DNA of 64,000 bases from Acidimicrobiales bacterium (GCA_028285495.1 JANQPB010000006.1:372001-436000); one strand, 5' to 3'; counted from the first letter of the stretch, positions 8,559 through 17,440 are shown. Made by a program: numbers and translations. Notes: a model not told the origin generated them from the sequence alone.

Positions 8559-9502
8559 CCTCCACCACCGATCAGGCCAGCCCGCCAGCCGACGCCCCGG
8601 CCGCCACGCCGCTGGTGGCGGTCGACGACCTGTGCAAGCAGTTCAACCTCGGCGACCGGACCAAGATCCACGCCGTCGAGCACGTCTCGCTCGAGGTGGC
8701 CAGGGGCGAGACCCTGGCCGTCGTCGGCGAGAGCGGTTGTGGCAAGTCGACGCTGGCCCACCTGATCATCCGGCTGCTCGACCCGACGTCCGGCCGGGTC
8801 GAGCTCGACGGGGTCGACATCACCGAGCTGGGGGCCAGGGGCATGCGACCGCACCGCCAGAAGATGCAGATCATCTTCCAGGACCCGTTCGCCAGCCTCG
8901 ATCCCCGCCGCTCGGTCGGCAAGGCGGTGGCCGAGCCGATGCGGGTCCACGGCACGGCCTCCGGGGCCGACCTCAACCGCCGGGTCGGCGACCTGTTCAC
9001 CCGGGTCGGGCTCGAGCGCCAGCACGTCGACCAGTTCCCCCACCAGTTCTCCGGCGGGCAGCGGCAGCGGATCTGCATCGCCAGGGCCCTCGCCCTCGAG
9101 CCCGAGCTGGTGATCGCCGACGAGGCCGTCTCGGCCCTCGACGTCTCCGTCCAGGCCCAGGTCATCAACCTGATGATGGACCTGCAGGAGGAGATGGGGC
9201 TCAGCTACCTCTTCATCAGCCACGACCTCGCCGTCGTCGAGCGGATCAGCCACCGGGTCGCCGTGATGTACCTCGGCCAGATCGTCGAGATCGGCCCGCG
9301 GGCTGCGGTGTTCGAGGATCCGCAGCACTCCTACACCAAGCGGCTGCTGTCGGCGGTCCCGATCGCCGATCCCCGCCAGCGCCACGACCGCCCGCTGCTG
9401 ACCGACGAGATCCCGAGTCCTCGCTGGGGTCCGGGCGAGAGCCCGGAGCGGGTCGAGCTGGTCGAGGTCGAGCCGGGCCACCTCGCCGCGGTCGAGGGCT
9501 AG
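8555..9502 (+). CDS. ABC transporter ATP-binding protein, OppF/DppF type
   Basis: 315 residues, GTG start at 8555 overlapping the previous stop (GTGA). Walker A GESGCGKST, Q-loop MQIIFQDPFASLDPRRSVGKAV, signature FSGGQRQR, Walker B LVIADEAVSALDVSVQAQVI, and H-loop ISHDLAVVERISHRVAVMY. Note DEAVSALD in place of the usual DEPVSALD. The C-terminal region (QHSYTKRLLSAVP) is that of the oligopeptide-specific subfamily. Its TAG overlaps the opposite-strand CobW stop in the palindrome CTAG at 9499-9502, so the two genes converge with no spacer. Confidence 0.92.
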   Translation: MTSTTDQASPPADAPAATPLVAVDDLCKQFNLGDRTKIHAVEHVSLEVARGETLAVVGESGCGKSTLAHLIIRLLDPTSGRVELDGVDITELGARGMRPHRQKMQIIFQDPFASLDPRRSVGKAVAEPMRVHGTASGADLNRRVGDLFTRVGLERQHVDQFPHQFSGGQRQRICIARALALEPELVIADEAVSALDVSVQAQVINLMMDLQEEMGLSYLFISHDLAVVERISHRVAVMYLGQIVEIGPRAAVFEDPQHSYTKRLLSAVPIADPRQRHDRPLLTDEIPSPRWGPGESPERVELVEVEPGHLAAVEG

Positions 9503-10485
9503 CAGACCGCCGGTCCGAGCCGGTCGTACAACCAGTCGTCGTCGATGGCGCCCCGGCGGCCGATGACGACCAACCTCGAGCTCTCGGCCGCGGCCGCACC
9601 GCTCCCGGTCCTGGCCGGCTCCATCGTCCACCGCCGACCGACGCGCTGCACGACCTGCGGTCGGTCGACGCCATCGAGCCGCACGATGCCCTTGGCCCGG
9701 ACGACCGCATCGGGCAGATCGCTCATCAACCGCTCGACGGCGGCGGCGGCGAGCGGCTGCTCGCTCGTCCAGGTCCAGCTCTGGTAGACCTCGTCGGCCG
9801 AGGCGTGGACGGCCGGTCCGTCCCGATCGTCGGCCGTGCGGCCGACCGGGCCGTCGGTCACCCGGCCGAACAGCACGGCGGTGTCGACCCGGCCGCGGGC
9901 CGCCTCGACGACCACCGCCCGATCGACGACCTCGTCGAGCCAGCCGGTCACGCTCGCCACCCGCTCCTCGTCGACCAGATCGACCTTGTTGACCACCAGC
10001 ACGTCGGCCGCCAGGAGCTGGCCCCGAACGGTGTCGCCGATGTACTTGTCGATCGCCTGCTCCCGGACGGTCGCGGCGTCGACCAGCACCACGACGGCGT
10101 CGAGCTCGAACCCGGGCCCGTGGCCGTAGGCGGCGACCGACGCCGGATCGGCGACGCCGCTGGCCTCGATCACGAGCCGGTGCGGTCTTGGCTCGAACTC
10201 GGCGATCGTCACCAGGGCGGAGGCGAGGCCGTCGACCAGGCTGCAGCAGATGCAGCCGTTGGCCAGTGCGATCACATCGCCGTCGTCCCGCTCGATCAGG
10301 TCGGCGTCGACGTCGACGTCGCCGAAGTCGTTGACCAGCACCGCAACCCGCTCGGTCGCCGTGCGCAGCAGGTGGTTGACCAGCGTCGTCTTGCCCGAGC
10401 CGAGGTAGCCGCCGACGATCGTGACCGGCATGTCGGCGGGCGGACCGAGCTCGTCGCCGTCGGTTGATGATGCAGCTGCGCTCAC
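9499..10485 (-). CDS. CobW/COG0523-family metallochaperone GTPase
   Basis: 328 residues. GTG start at 10485 is supported by GAGGAGG about nine bases upstream. Motifs: Walker A GGYLGSGKTT, the family hallmark metal site GCICC, a D-x-x-G-like EASGVADP, and base-specifying NKVD. The C-terminal CobW_C domain (YQSWTWTSEQPL to RRWTMEP) ends near residue 300. Such proteins use GTP to insert zinc, cobalt or other metals into client enzymes. The amidohydrolase encoded divergently just upstream carries metal ligands and could be a client, but that is inference. Confidence 0.9.
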   Translation of the reverse strand: MSAAASSTDGDELGPPADMPVTIVGGYLGSGKTTLVNHLLRTATERVAVLVNDFGDVDVDADLIERDDGDVIALANGCICCSLVDGLASALVTIAEFEPRPHRLVIEASGVADPASVAAYGHGPGFELDAVVVLVDAATVREQAIDKYIGDTVRGQLLAADVLVVNKVDLVDEERVASVTGWLDEVVDRAVVVEAARGRVDTAVLFGRVTDGPVGRTADDRDGPAVHASADEVYQSWTWTSEQPLAAAAVERLMSDLPDAVVRAKGIVRLDGVDRPQVVQRVGRRWTMEPARTGSGAAAAESSRLVVIGRRGAIDDDWLYDRLGPAVC

Positions 10486-10535
10486 GGGGAAGGACCTCCT
10501 CGATCGATGCTACGGTCCTGCTCCGGAGGTACGCC

Positions 10536-12203
10536 ATGACCGAGACCACGATCTTCCCCGCCCGCCGGGTCATCACCCTCGATCGGGCGAACCCGTTCGG
10601 TGAGGCCGTCGCCGTCCGCGGCGACCGGATCCTCGGGGTCGGCACCGTCGACGAGCTGGCCGGCTGGGGAGCCAACGTGGTCGACGATCGCTTCGCCGAC
10701 CTGGTGCTGACCCCCGGTTTCGTCGAGGCTCACTGCCACGCCATGACCGGGTCGGTGTGGTTGAACCCCTACGTGGGGTTCTTCGACCGGCGAGCCCCCG
10801 ACGGTGCGCTGTGGTCGGGCTGCCGGAGCATCGACCAGGTGGTCGAGCGGCTGGTCGACGTCGACGCCGGCATGCGGGCCGACGGCCGCCCGGAGGACGA
10901 GCTGCTCGTGGCCTGGGGCCTCGATCCGCTCTACTTCGAGGGCGAGCGGATGTACGCCGAGCACCTCGACCGGGTCTCGACGGTCCGCCCGATCTACGTC
11001 GGGCACGTCAGCGGCCACTTGGCCACCGTCAACCAGGCGCTGATGGACCGGGAGGGCATCGACCGCGACACCCGCACCCCCGGGGTTGCCAGGCGGGCCG
11101 ACGGCGCGCCGAACGGTGAGCTCCAGGAGCCGCCGGCGATGAGCCTGGCCCGCGAGGCGTTCGCCCGGTCGATGGCGCTGCGCAGCAACGCGGACGGCAT
11201 CGTCAACTACGGGCGCGAGGCCCGCAACGCCGGCCTGACCACGGTGGTCGACCTGGCCAGCGGCCCGCTCGACCAGGAGTCGAACGAGCTGTGGAGCTCG
11301 GTCGTCGAGGCCGACGGCTACCCCGTCCGGGTCATGCGGGCGGCCTCGCTGCTCGGCGACCCGAACGGCGACCCGGTTGCGGTGGCCGAGCGGACGGCGG
11401 CCCAGTCATCCACCGACAGGCTGCACTACGGGATCGTCAAGCTGTTCCTCGACGGCTCGATCCAGGGCTTCACCGCCCGGCTGAGCTGGCCCTACTACTA
11501 CGACCCGCCGGAGGGCGCAGCCGAGAACGGCATCTGGCTGACGGCGCCCGAGCACATGGCCGACGTGGTCGAGCCGTTCCATCGGGCCGGCCTGACCGTC
11601 CACTGCCACTGCAACGGCGACCAGGCGACCGAGGTGTTCATCGACGCGATCGAGACCGTCCTCGAGCGACATCCCCGGTGGGACCATCGCCACACCGTGC
11701 AGCACTGCCAGCTGACCACCCGGGCCCAGTACCGGCGGATGGCGGCGCTCGGGATGTGCGCCAACATCTTCACCAACCACCTGTTCTACTGGGGTGACCA
11801 GCACCGCGATTTCACGGTCGGGCCCCAGCGGGCCCGCCACATGGACGCCTGTAACACGGCGCTCCGGGAGGGCGTGTCGTTCTCGATCCACAGCGACGCG
11901 CCGGTGACGCCGCTCGGCTCGCTCCACACGGCGTGGTGCGCGGTCAATCGGGTCACCGCCACCGGCGACGTCCTCGGCGAGGAGGAGCGGATCCCGGTCG
12001 TCGACGCCCTGGAGGCGGTGACCCTGGGAGCCGCCCACCAGATCAAGCGGGATCACGACATCGGCACGATCGAGACCGGCAAGCTGGCCGACTTCGCCGT
12101 GCTGGCCGACGATCCACTGACCGTCGATCCCATGGCCATCAAGGACATCGAGGTCTGGGGAACGGTGCTCGGCGGCCAGCCCCAACCGGCCGAGCGCGGC
12201 TGA
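10536..12203 (+). CDS. YtcJ-like metal-dependent amidohydrolase
   Basis: 555 residues. Start at 10536, preceded by CCGGAGGT at a normal spacing. Amidohydrolase landmarks: N-terminal beta domain FPARRVITLDRANPFGEAVAV, metal site FVEAHCHAMTG (HxH), later ligands in HCHCNGDQAT and RHTVQHCQ, and the metal aspartate in SIHSDAPVTPLG. The C-terminal ETGKLADFAVLADDPL returns to the beta sandwich. YtcJ-type enzymes hydrolyse N-substituted compounds; the substrate is unknown. Divergent from the CobW GTPase, with the start codons about 50 bp apart. Confidence 0.92.
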   Translation: MTETTIFPARRVITLDRANPFGEAVAVRGDRILGVGTVDELAGWGANVVDDRFADLVLTPGFVEAHCHAMTGSVWLNPYVGFFDRRAPDGALWSGCRSIDQVVERLVDVDAGMRADGRPEDELLVAWGLDPLYFEGERMYAEHLDRVSTVRPIYVGHVSGHLATVNQALMDREGIDRDTRTPGVARRADGAPNGELQEPPAMSLAREAFARSMALRSNADGIVNYGREARNAGLTTVVDLASGPLDQESNELWSSVVEADGYPVRVMRAASLLGDPNGDPVAVAERTAAQSSTDRLHYGIVKLFLDGSIQGFTARLSWPYYYDPPEGAAENGIWLTAPEHMADVVEPFHRAGLTVHCHCNGDQATEVFIDAIETVLERHPRWDHRHTVQHCQLTTRAQYRRMAALGMCANIFTNHLFYWGDQHRDFTVGPQRARHMDACNTALREGVSFSIHSDAPVTPLGSLHTAWCAVNRVTATGDVLGEEERIPVVDALEAVTLGAAHQIKRDHDIGTIETGKLADFAVLADDPLTVDPMAIKDIEVWGTVLGGQPQPAERG

Positions 12204-12275
12204 CGGCACCAGACCGGGTGTGGACCATGCCCTCGCTCAGCTCAAGGGCTGGCGCAGGCGACCGACAACACAGAC

Positions 12276-13259
12276 GTGCTCCTGTTCCGGCGAACCCGTG
12301 ACGACGATGGCGTCGATGACGCGACGCCGACGCCCTACGTCCCGACGCTCGAGGACCACCTGGCGGCCGTCTGCCCGACCCTCGACGCCGTCTCGTCGTG
12401 CATCCTGATCGCCGACGACGACCTCACGCTCCGGTGGATCAACCGGGCCGCCGAGGTGGTGCTCCGCCGGATCGAACCGGAGCTCGAGGCCGTGTTCGGC
12501 GTCTCGTTCGACGAGATGATCGGCGGGTCGATCCACCGCTTCCACCGCGACCCGGAGCGGGTCGAGCGGGTGCTGGCTCAGCGGGACGGCTTCGAGCTGC
12601 CCAACAGCGCCCAGTTCACCTTCGGTCAGGTCACGCTGACCACGACCGCCCAGCGGCTGGTCAGTGGGGACGTGCCGGTCGGTTACATCGTGACGTTCGA
12701 GGACGTGAGCGCCCTCAGGGCCGAGGAGCGGCGATCGGACGAGCTCCGCAACCAGCTGGCCAACGCCGGTGCGGCCATCGAGCAGCTCCATCTCTCGATC
12801 ACCGAGATCTCGATCAACGCCTCGCAGGCGGCCGAGCTGGCCGAGACGGCGATGCTCGACAGCGAGCGGATCTCGAACGACGCGGCGGAGCTCGACTCGC
12901 GCCGGGTCGAGATCGACGATGCGATCACGTCGATCGACGCCATCGCCGGCCAGACCAACCTGCTGGCCCTCAACGCCACCATCGAGGCGGCCAGGGCCGG
13001 CGACGCGGGCAAGGGCTTCGCCGTCGTGGCCGGCGAGGTCAAGGACCTCGCCACCGAAACCGCCAGGGTCACGGCCGAGATCGGGGCCAAGCTCAACGCC
13101 AACGGCGACGCCATCGGCCGGCTTCGGGCCGAGCTCGACACCATGGGCGGCCAGATGGAGCAGATCAGCTCCTACCAGACGGGCATCGCCGGAGCCGTCG
13201 AGGAGCAACAGGTGACGGCGACCACCCTGGCCGACGGCATCAACTCCGCCATCGTCTAG
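12276..13259 (+). CDS. Soluble PAS-domain methyl-accepting chemotaxis-like sensor
   Basis: 327 residues, GTG start, no transmembrane segment or HAMP domain. A PAS-like domain (about residues 40-160: [26 protein letters not shown]) is followed by a coiled coil and a receptor signalling domain. The highly conserved hairpin tip reads [20 protein letters not shown], followed by [15 protein letters not shown]. The flanking helices are short, so the bundle is reduced compared with canonical receptors. No cheA, cheW or flagellar gene is nearby. It probably senses a cytoplasmic ligand or redox state. The start has only a weak ribosome-binding site, so the N-terminus is less sure than the rest. Confidence 0.85.
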   Translation: MLLFRRTRDDDGVDDATPTPYVPTLEDHLAAVCPTLDAVSSCILIADDDLTLRWINRAAEVVLRRIEPELEAVFGVSFDEMIGGSIHRFHRDPERVERVLAQRDGFELPNSAQFTFGQVTLTTTAQRLVSGDVPVGYIVTFEDVSALRAEERRSDELRNQLANAGAAIEQLHLSITEISINASQAAELAETAMLDSERISNDAAELDSRRVEIDDAITSIDAIAGQTNLLALNATIEAARAGDAGKGFAVVAGEVKDLATETARVTAEIGAKLNANGDAIGRLRAELDTMGGQMEQISSYQTGIAGAVEEQQVTATTLADGINSAIV

Positions 13260-13269
13260 CCTCCGGGCC

Positions 13270-13878
13270 ATGAGTCGGCCGGACGACGAGCGCTCACCGC
13301 CCCAGCTCCTCCCCCGGGCGCCCCGGGTGCCCGACCTGGTCGTCGACGACAACGGCGTGACGTTCCTGATCGTGTGTGCCGGCGGGCCGATCACCGCCGT
13401 CCTGGCCCGGCTCGACCACGAGCTCGGGCTCGGTCGCCGGGTCGCCGTGGTCGCGACCCCGACGGCCGCCGACTGGCTCGAGCGCTACGGTGCCGACACC
13501 ACCATCGCCGAACGAACGGGTTGGCCGCTCCGGTCGCGGTTGCCGCCACCGACGGTCGCCACCTTCGAACCGCCGGGATCGCGGGTTGTCGTGTTCCCCT
13601 GCACGCTCAACACGCTGACCAAGTGGGCGGATGCCCACAGCGACAACCTCGCGATCTCGCTGCTGTGCGAGGCCGTCGGGCGCGGGGTACCGACGGTGGC
13701 CGAGATCTCCCTGTCGGCCCCGTACGCCTCGCTGCCCGCCGCAGGCAGGGCACTGGCCCAGCTCGACCAGCTCGGGGTCGAGCTCAGGCGGGTGCCGGGA
13801 TCGGCCGAGCACGAGCTGCTCCGACCGCTGCCGGTCGACCTGGCCGAGGCGCTGGAGGCTGCGGCGCCGCCGGCCTGA
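13270..13878 (+). CDS. Flavoprotein-domain protein (HFCD/PPC decarboxylase-like)
   Basis: 202 residues, starting 10 bp after the chemoreceptor gene. The core resembles the FMN-binding flavoprotein fold: VTFLIVCAGGPITAVLARL at the start of the Rossmann-like sheet, VVVFPCTLNTLTKWADAHSDNLA in the place of the (T/S)xNTxxKxxxGxxDNL segment, and a final helix. This family includes phosphopantothenoylcysteine decarboxylase and lantibiotic decarboxylases. No biosynthetic partner lies nearby, so the substrate cannot be assigned. Confidence 0.75.
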   Translation: MSRPDDERSPPQLLPRAPRVPDLVVDDNGVTFLIVCAGGPITAVLARLDHELGLGRRVAVVATPTAADWLERYGADTTIAERTGWPLRSRLPPPTVATFEPPGSRVVVFPCTLNTLTKWADAHSDNLAISLLCEAVGRGVPTVAEISLSAPYASLPAAGRALAQLDQLGVELRRVPGSAEHELLRPLPVDLAEALEAAAPPA

Positions 13879-13914
13879 CCGAACCGGCCGGCCCCCCGCC
13901 GAGCGGATCGACGC

Positions 13915-14250
13915 TCAGGGCCCGGATTCGGCCTCGGGCTCGATGACGACGGCGGTGCCGAAGGCCAGGAGCTCGGCCCCGCCGCTCATCACCATCGAGG
14001 TCGCGAACCGCGTGCCGACGATGGCGTTGGCCCCCAGCTCGCCGGCCTCGGCCACCATGCGATCGAGCGCCTGCTCGCGGGCCTCGGCCAGGAGCTTCGT
14101 GTACTCGGCCACCTCGCCACCGACGATCGAGCGGCCGAACGCCTTGAGGTCGCGACCGACGTGCCTGGCCCGGATCGTGTTGCCCCTGACCAGGCCGAGC
14201 GTGCGGACCGTGCGGTGGCCGGCGACGTGGCCGGTTGTCGAGATGATCAT
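13915..14250 (-). CDS. YbjQ/UPF0145 family protein (putative heavy-metal-binding domain)
   Basis: 111 residues; ATG at 14250 overlaps the anti-sigma stop (ATGA), and the longer frame beyond it is shadow. The family pattern is clear: MIISTTGHVAGHRTVRTLGLVRGNTIRARHVGRD-like N-terminus, then a helix with EAREQALDRMVAEAGELGANAIVG. YbjQ proteins form small pentameric beta barrels of unknown function once called heavy-metal-binding. As third gene of the sigma operon it is probably co-regulated with it. Confidence 0.88.
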   Translation of the reverse strand: MIISTTGHVAGHRTVRTLGLVRGNTIRARHVGRDLKAFGRSIVGGEVAEYTKLLAEAREQALDRMVAEAGELGANAIVGTRFATSMVMSGGAELLAFGTAVVIEPEAESGP

Positions 14251-14690
14251 TTGGTGACCTTCCGGTAGGGATCGTTGGTTCGGGTCTGCAGGCGATCGAC
14301 GAGGGCGGAGGCGACGATCAGTCCGACGGCGACGAGCGGGCCGAGGCCGAGGAGGGCGTCGAAGCGGGTCGACTCCCCCTCGCCGACGGCCTGCCAGACC
14401 AGGAAGGCGACGAGGCCGACGAGCCACAGCCCGCCGATCGACCACCCGAGGATCGTCAGCGCTCTGGACAGGCCGTTGCGTGGTCGCTCGTCCCACTGGG
14501 TGTCGGCGGGGGTTCGAAAGGTGGTGCTCATCGTCGTCTCCTTCATCTGGCGCAGGTCGCGTTCGAGTTGCCGGGCCGTCGGCGAGTTCTCCAGGTGGAT
14601 CCGCACCCGCTGGGCGTCGCCCTGCGTCAGCTCGCCGTCGACGTACCCCGAGATGAGGGCCTCGTCGAACTCGTCGTCTCGATCGCTCAT
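14247..14690 (-). CDS. Membrane anti-sigma factor-like protein without zinc ligands
   Basis: 147 residues, ATG at 14690 overlapping the sigma-factor stop. An N-terminal cytosolic helix bundle (DEALISGYVDGELTQGDAQRVRIHLENSPTARQ) has the layout of zinc-associated anti-sigma domains. The HxxxCxxC motif, however, reads HLENSPTA, so no zinc is expected. Two hydrophobic segments follow (LTILGWSIGGLWLVGLVAFLVW and LGPLVAVGLIVASALV). Position directly after an ECF sigma gene is the main basis for the call. Release would then have to be by proteolysis or conformational change rather than thiol oxidation; that is inference. Confidence 0.75.
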   Translation of the reverse strand: MSDRDDEFDEALISGYVDGELTQGDAQRVRIHLENSPTARQLERDLRQMKETTMSTTFRTPADTQWDERPRNGLSRALTILGWSIGGLWLVGLVAFLVWQAVGEGESTRFDALLGLGPLVAVGLIVASALVDRLQTRTNDPYRKVTK

Positions 14691-15304
14691 CGGTCGCTCC
14701 TGCGGTCGGTCGTCGCTGGTCGCTCGTCTGGTCCCATCAGGGCCCGCAGCCGGGTGCGGGCCGCATGCAGGCGAGACATCACGGTCCCCTCGGGGATCGA
14801 CAGGGTGTCGGCGATCTCGCGATAGCTCAGCCCGTGGTAGTCGCGCAGCACGAAGATCTCGCGATGGGGCTCGGAGAGCTGGGAAACGGCGCGCCACAGC
14901 CGTCGTTGCAGCTCCGTCCGCTCGGCGTCGACCGCCGGATCGTCTGCGGCCGCCAGGTCGACCTGGCGGCCGTCGTCGAGCAGGGCGTCGAGCGATTCGT
15001 GGCGGCGGACCCGGTCGCGACGGGCCAGGTCGCGAACCCGGTTTCGCACGATCTGGTAGAGCCACGGCTCGATGCGGCGCTCGGGATCGAAGCGATCGAG
15101 CGAGCCGAGGAATCGGACGACGCCGTCCTGGGCCACGTCGAGCGCGAGGTCACGCTCGCCGGTCAGCTGCCAGGCGAAGACGTAGGCGGCCCGCCCCACC
15201 CGCCGACCGAGCGCCTCCCGGGCGGCCCGGTCACCGCTGCGGGCGGACAGCACGAGACGACGGTCGTCGGCCGTTGGCGCATCCGGGCCCATCACTGCGC
15301 TCAT
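14687..15304 (-). CDS. ECF-family RNA polymerase sigma factor
   Basis: 205 residues. ATG at 15304 is preceded by AGGAGT at ideal spacing. Region 2: LTGERDLALDVAQDGVVRFLGSLDRFDPERRIEPWLYQIVRNRVRD; region 4: QLSEPHREIFVLRDYHGLSYREIADTLSIPEGTVMSRLHAARTRLR with a complete helix-turn-helix. No sigma region 1 or 3, as expected for ECF factors. Followed by its likely anti-sigma and a YbjQ gene, each overlapping by ATGA. The signal that activates it is not evident. Confidence 0.93.
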   Translation of the reverse strand: MSAVMGPDAPTADDRRLVLSARSGDRAAREALGRRVGRAAYVFAWQLTGERDLALDVAQDGVVRFLGSLDRFDPERRIEPWLYQIVRNRVRDLARRDRVRRHESLDALLDDGRQVDLAAADDPAVDAERTELQRRLWRAVSQLSEPHREIFVLRDYHGLSYREIADTLSIPEGTVMSRLHAARTRLRALMGPDERPATTDRRSDR

Positions 15305-15404
15305 GTGTACTCCTACGCACGGGCCGGCGCGGCATTCGCGTCCGATCCCCGGCCATCGGACGGCCGGCGGCGCGGTCCGGTCCGGAGTCCGCCGCGCCGG
15401 CCGG

Positions 15405-15911
15405 CTAACCGGCGACCAGCAGCACGAACGTCACGGGGCCGTCCGCCTGGGCCCCGCCGTCGTGCTGCGGGGCGATCGTGATCGCCTGGAGACCGTCACC
15501 GCCGACCTGTTGGAAGAACACCTGGCCATCGAGCTCGGTCCGAGCCCATCCATCCCGTCCGCCGACCCAGTCCTCGTAGAAGGCCACGATGCGGTCGAAG
15601 TCGGCTTCGGGGTAGAACAGCTGGCGTTGGCCGGCCATGGGGACGCCGGCGTCGGCCAGGACGTCGAGCAGGACGCCGTCGGCGATGGGGATCGGGAAGT
15701 CGCCGTCGACCGACGCACCGCTGCCGCCCGCCGAGCCATCGGGGTCGGAGCCGTCGTCGCCCGTTTCGGTCGACGATCCGTCGGCGTCGGCCTGGTCGGC
15801 GGTCGCCGACGAGCCGATGCCGTCGTCGTCGCCGCCACAGCCGGCCGCCCCGACGGCGATCACCGCCACCACCACCAGCAGCCACCCTCGTCGATCCCTC
15901 CGGTTGCGCAT
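15405..15911 (-). CDS. Predicted lipoprotein of unknown function
   Basis: 168 residues with a lipoprotein signal (WLLVVVAVIAVGAAGCGG). An acidic, Ser/Gly/Asp-rich linker follows (about residues 28-70), then a small globular domain. That domain (DFPIPIADGVLLDVLADAGVP, DFDRIVAFYEDWV, a final beta hairpin ending PVTFVLLVAG) is not recognised. Lies about 100 bp upstream of the sigma operon on the same strand and divergent from the secreted SMP-30-like gene. Confidence 0.75.
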   Translation of the reverse strand: MRNRRDRRGWLLVVVAVIAVGAAGCGGDDDGIGSSATADQADADGSSTETGDDGSDPDGSAGGSGASVDGDFPIPIADGVLLDVLADAGVPMAGQRQLFYPEADFDRIVAFYEDWVGGRDGWARTELDGQVFFQQVGGDGLQAITIAPQHDGGAQADGPVTFVLLVAG

Positions 15912-15983
15912 CGGCCGACTGTATCCCTGGACCTCGGCGCCCGCTCGGTCGCCGACCGGGCTCGACCCCGACCGGGGTCGGCA

Positions 15984-16015
15984 GCCGGGCAATCCCTCCG
16001 ATGGGATTGCCCGGC
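15984..16015. repeat. Perfect 13-bp inverted repeat in a divergent promoter region
   Basis: GCCGGGCAATCCC (15984-15996) and its exact complement (16003-16015) are separated by the six bases TCCGAT. It sits between the starts of two divergent genes for exported proteins (15911 minus, 16094 plus). It could be an operator for a dimeric regulator or an RNA hairpin in the leader of either gene; the sequence alone does not decide. Confidence 0.6.
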
Positions 16016-16093
16016 CGGTCCGGCGTGCTAGGTTTCGCGGGTCCGGCAGTTCCCACTGCGGGATCGACCGGGTGGAACGGCGAGGGGAACGAC

Positions 16094-17440
16094 ATGAAGC
16101 GTGTGCTGGTGATGGCGATGGTGGCGCTGGCGGCGATGGTCGCCGTGCCAACCGGCTCGGAGGCGGCGGGCGGCCGGGACCTCCCGGTCCAGATCGACCT
16201 TCCCGACGGCTTCTTCCCCGAGGGCATCGCCGCCGGGCCCCGGTCGACGTTCTACGTCGGGTCGCTGGCCGACGGGTCCATCGCCAAGGGCAACTTCCGG
16301 ACCGGCGTGATCGAGTCGTTGACCGATCCGGTAGGTTCCTTCGGGGTGATCGGCATCAACGTCGACCGCTTCGGCCGCATCTGGGCCGCCGGTGGACCGA
16401 CCGGGCAGGCCCGGGTCTACGACCCCCGATCGGGCGATCTCGTGGCGACTTACCAGCTCACGGCGCCGTTCGAGTCGTTCATCAACGACGTGGTCATCGA
16501 CGGCAACCACGCCTGGTTCACCGATTCCGGCACGCAGCGCTCGCCCGACCCCGCCAACTTCCAGTTCGCCGGCGAGCCCCGTGTGTTCCGCGTCCCGGTG
16601 CGGTTCCGACCGGCCGACCCCGACGAGGTGGTCGAGCTCGACGTCGACATCCCCGACGTCGCGTTCCCCAACTTGAACGGCATCGAGACGAGCCCAGACG
16701 GGCGCCGCCTGCTGGTGGCCCACAGCTCGCTGAGCACGGTCTTCAACGTCAACCCGAACACCGGCCGGGCCGCCGAGATGCGGATCGACACCAGCTTCCA
16801 GGGCGCCGACGGGCTCCGTCGCGACGGCACGAAGCTCTTCATTGCCAACGGCGGGCCGATCGTGACCGAGCTGCGCCTCAACCAGCGGGGGACGACGGGC
16901 ACGTTCAGGCGAACCCTCGTGGTGCAGGGCGCAGAGATCACCACCACGATCGCGCTGTTCGCCGACGGCCTGTACCTCCCCGACGCCCGGTTCTTCAGCA
17001 TGGACGGGCCCTATCGGGTCTACCGGGTGCCGCTGTCCTGTGAGAACGTGCGGACGCGAGGGGCGGGACAGAACGAGCGGTCGCGACCCGGCGACCCGGC
17101 CGGCCTGGTGCGGACGGAGGCCACCATCTTCAGCGGTCCGCTCAAGGGCCGGACCGAGGCCTCGCTGACCATCGCCGACCCGACGCCGCCGTTCCTCGGC
17201 GTCGCCGGCGAGCTGACGTTCCTCACCGATCGCAACGGCACGCTGACCGTCGCCTACGAGGGCGGCTTCGATCCCGTGACCGGCCGGTTCGACGCCATCA
17301 TCCCCGTCGTCGACGCCTCGGGTCCGCTGGCCGGATCGAGCGGGACGTTGCACGTCGATGGCACGGTCGACGTGGCCGACCCGGCCGGCAGCTTCACCGA
17401 GGTCATCACCGGCGAGCTCTGCTCCGACGTCTTCCGCTAG
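16094..17440 (+). CDS. Secreted SMP-30/NHL-like beta-propeller protein
   Basis: 448 residues. Start at 16094 gives a clean signal peptide (KRVLVMAMVALAAMVAVPTGSEAA); the longer frame at 16001 does not. The body is built of repeated beta segments resembling SMP-30/gluconolactonase propellers: FPEGIAAGPRSTFYVGSLADGSIAKG, NGIETSPDGRRLLVAHS, GADGLRRDGTKLFIANGG. A C-terminal region (LTFLTDRNGTLTVAYEGGFD to LHVDGTVDVADPAGSF) looks like a separate beta-sandwich. Probably extracellular; enzymatic activity is unproven. It shares the palindrome CTAG with the stop of the convergent gene. Confidence 0.85.
   Translation: MKRVLVMAMVALAAMVAVPTGSEAAGGRDLPVQIDLPDGFFPEGIAAGPRSTFYVGSLADGSIAKGNFRTGVIESLTDPVGSFGVIGINVDRFGRIWAAGGPTGQARVYDPRSGDLVATYQLTAPFESFINDVVIDGNHAWFTDSGTQRSPDPANFQFAGEPRVFRVPVRFRPADPDEVVELDVDIPDVAFPNLNGIETSPDGRRLLVAHSSLSTVFNVNPNTGRAAEMRIDTSFQGADGLRRDGTKLFIANGGPIVTELRLNQRGTTGTFRRTLVVQGAEITTTIALFADGLYLPDARFFSMDGPYRVYRVPLSCENVRTRGAGQNERSRPGDPAGLVRTEATIFSGPLKGRTEASLTIADPTPPFLGVAGELTFLTDRNGTLTVAYEGGFDPVTGRFDAIIPVVDASGPLAGSSGTLHVDGTVDVADPAGSFTEVITGELCSDVFR

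Noticed and set aside
15322..15402. 12-bp inverted arms GGCCGGCGCGGC and GCCGCGCCGGCC 57 nt apart upstream of the sigma gene
   Set aside because: The loop is long and the sequence is pure GC of a kind that arises easily here; not strong enough for a terminator or operator call.
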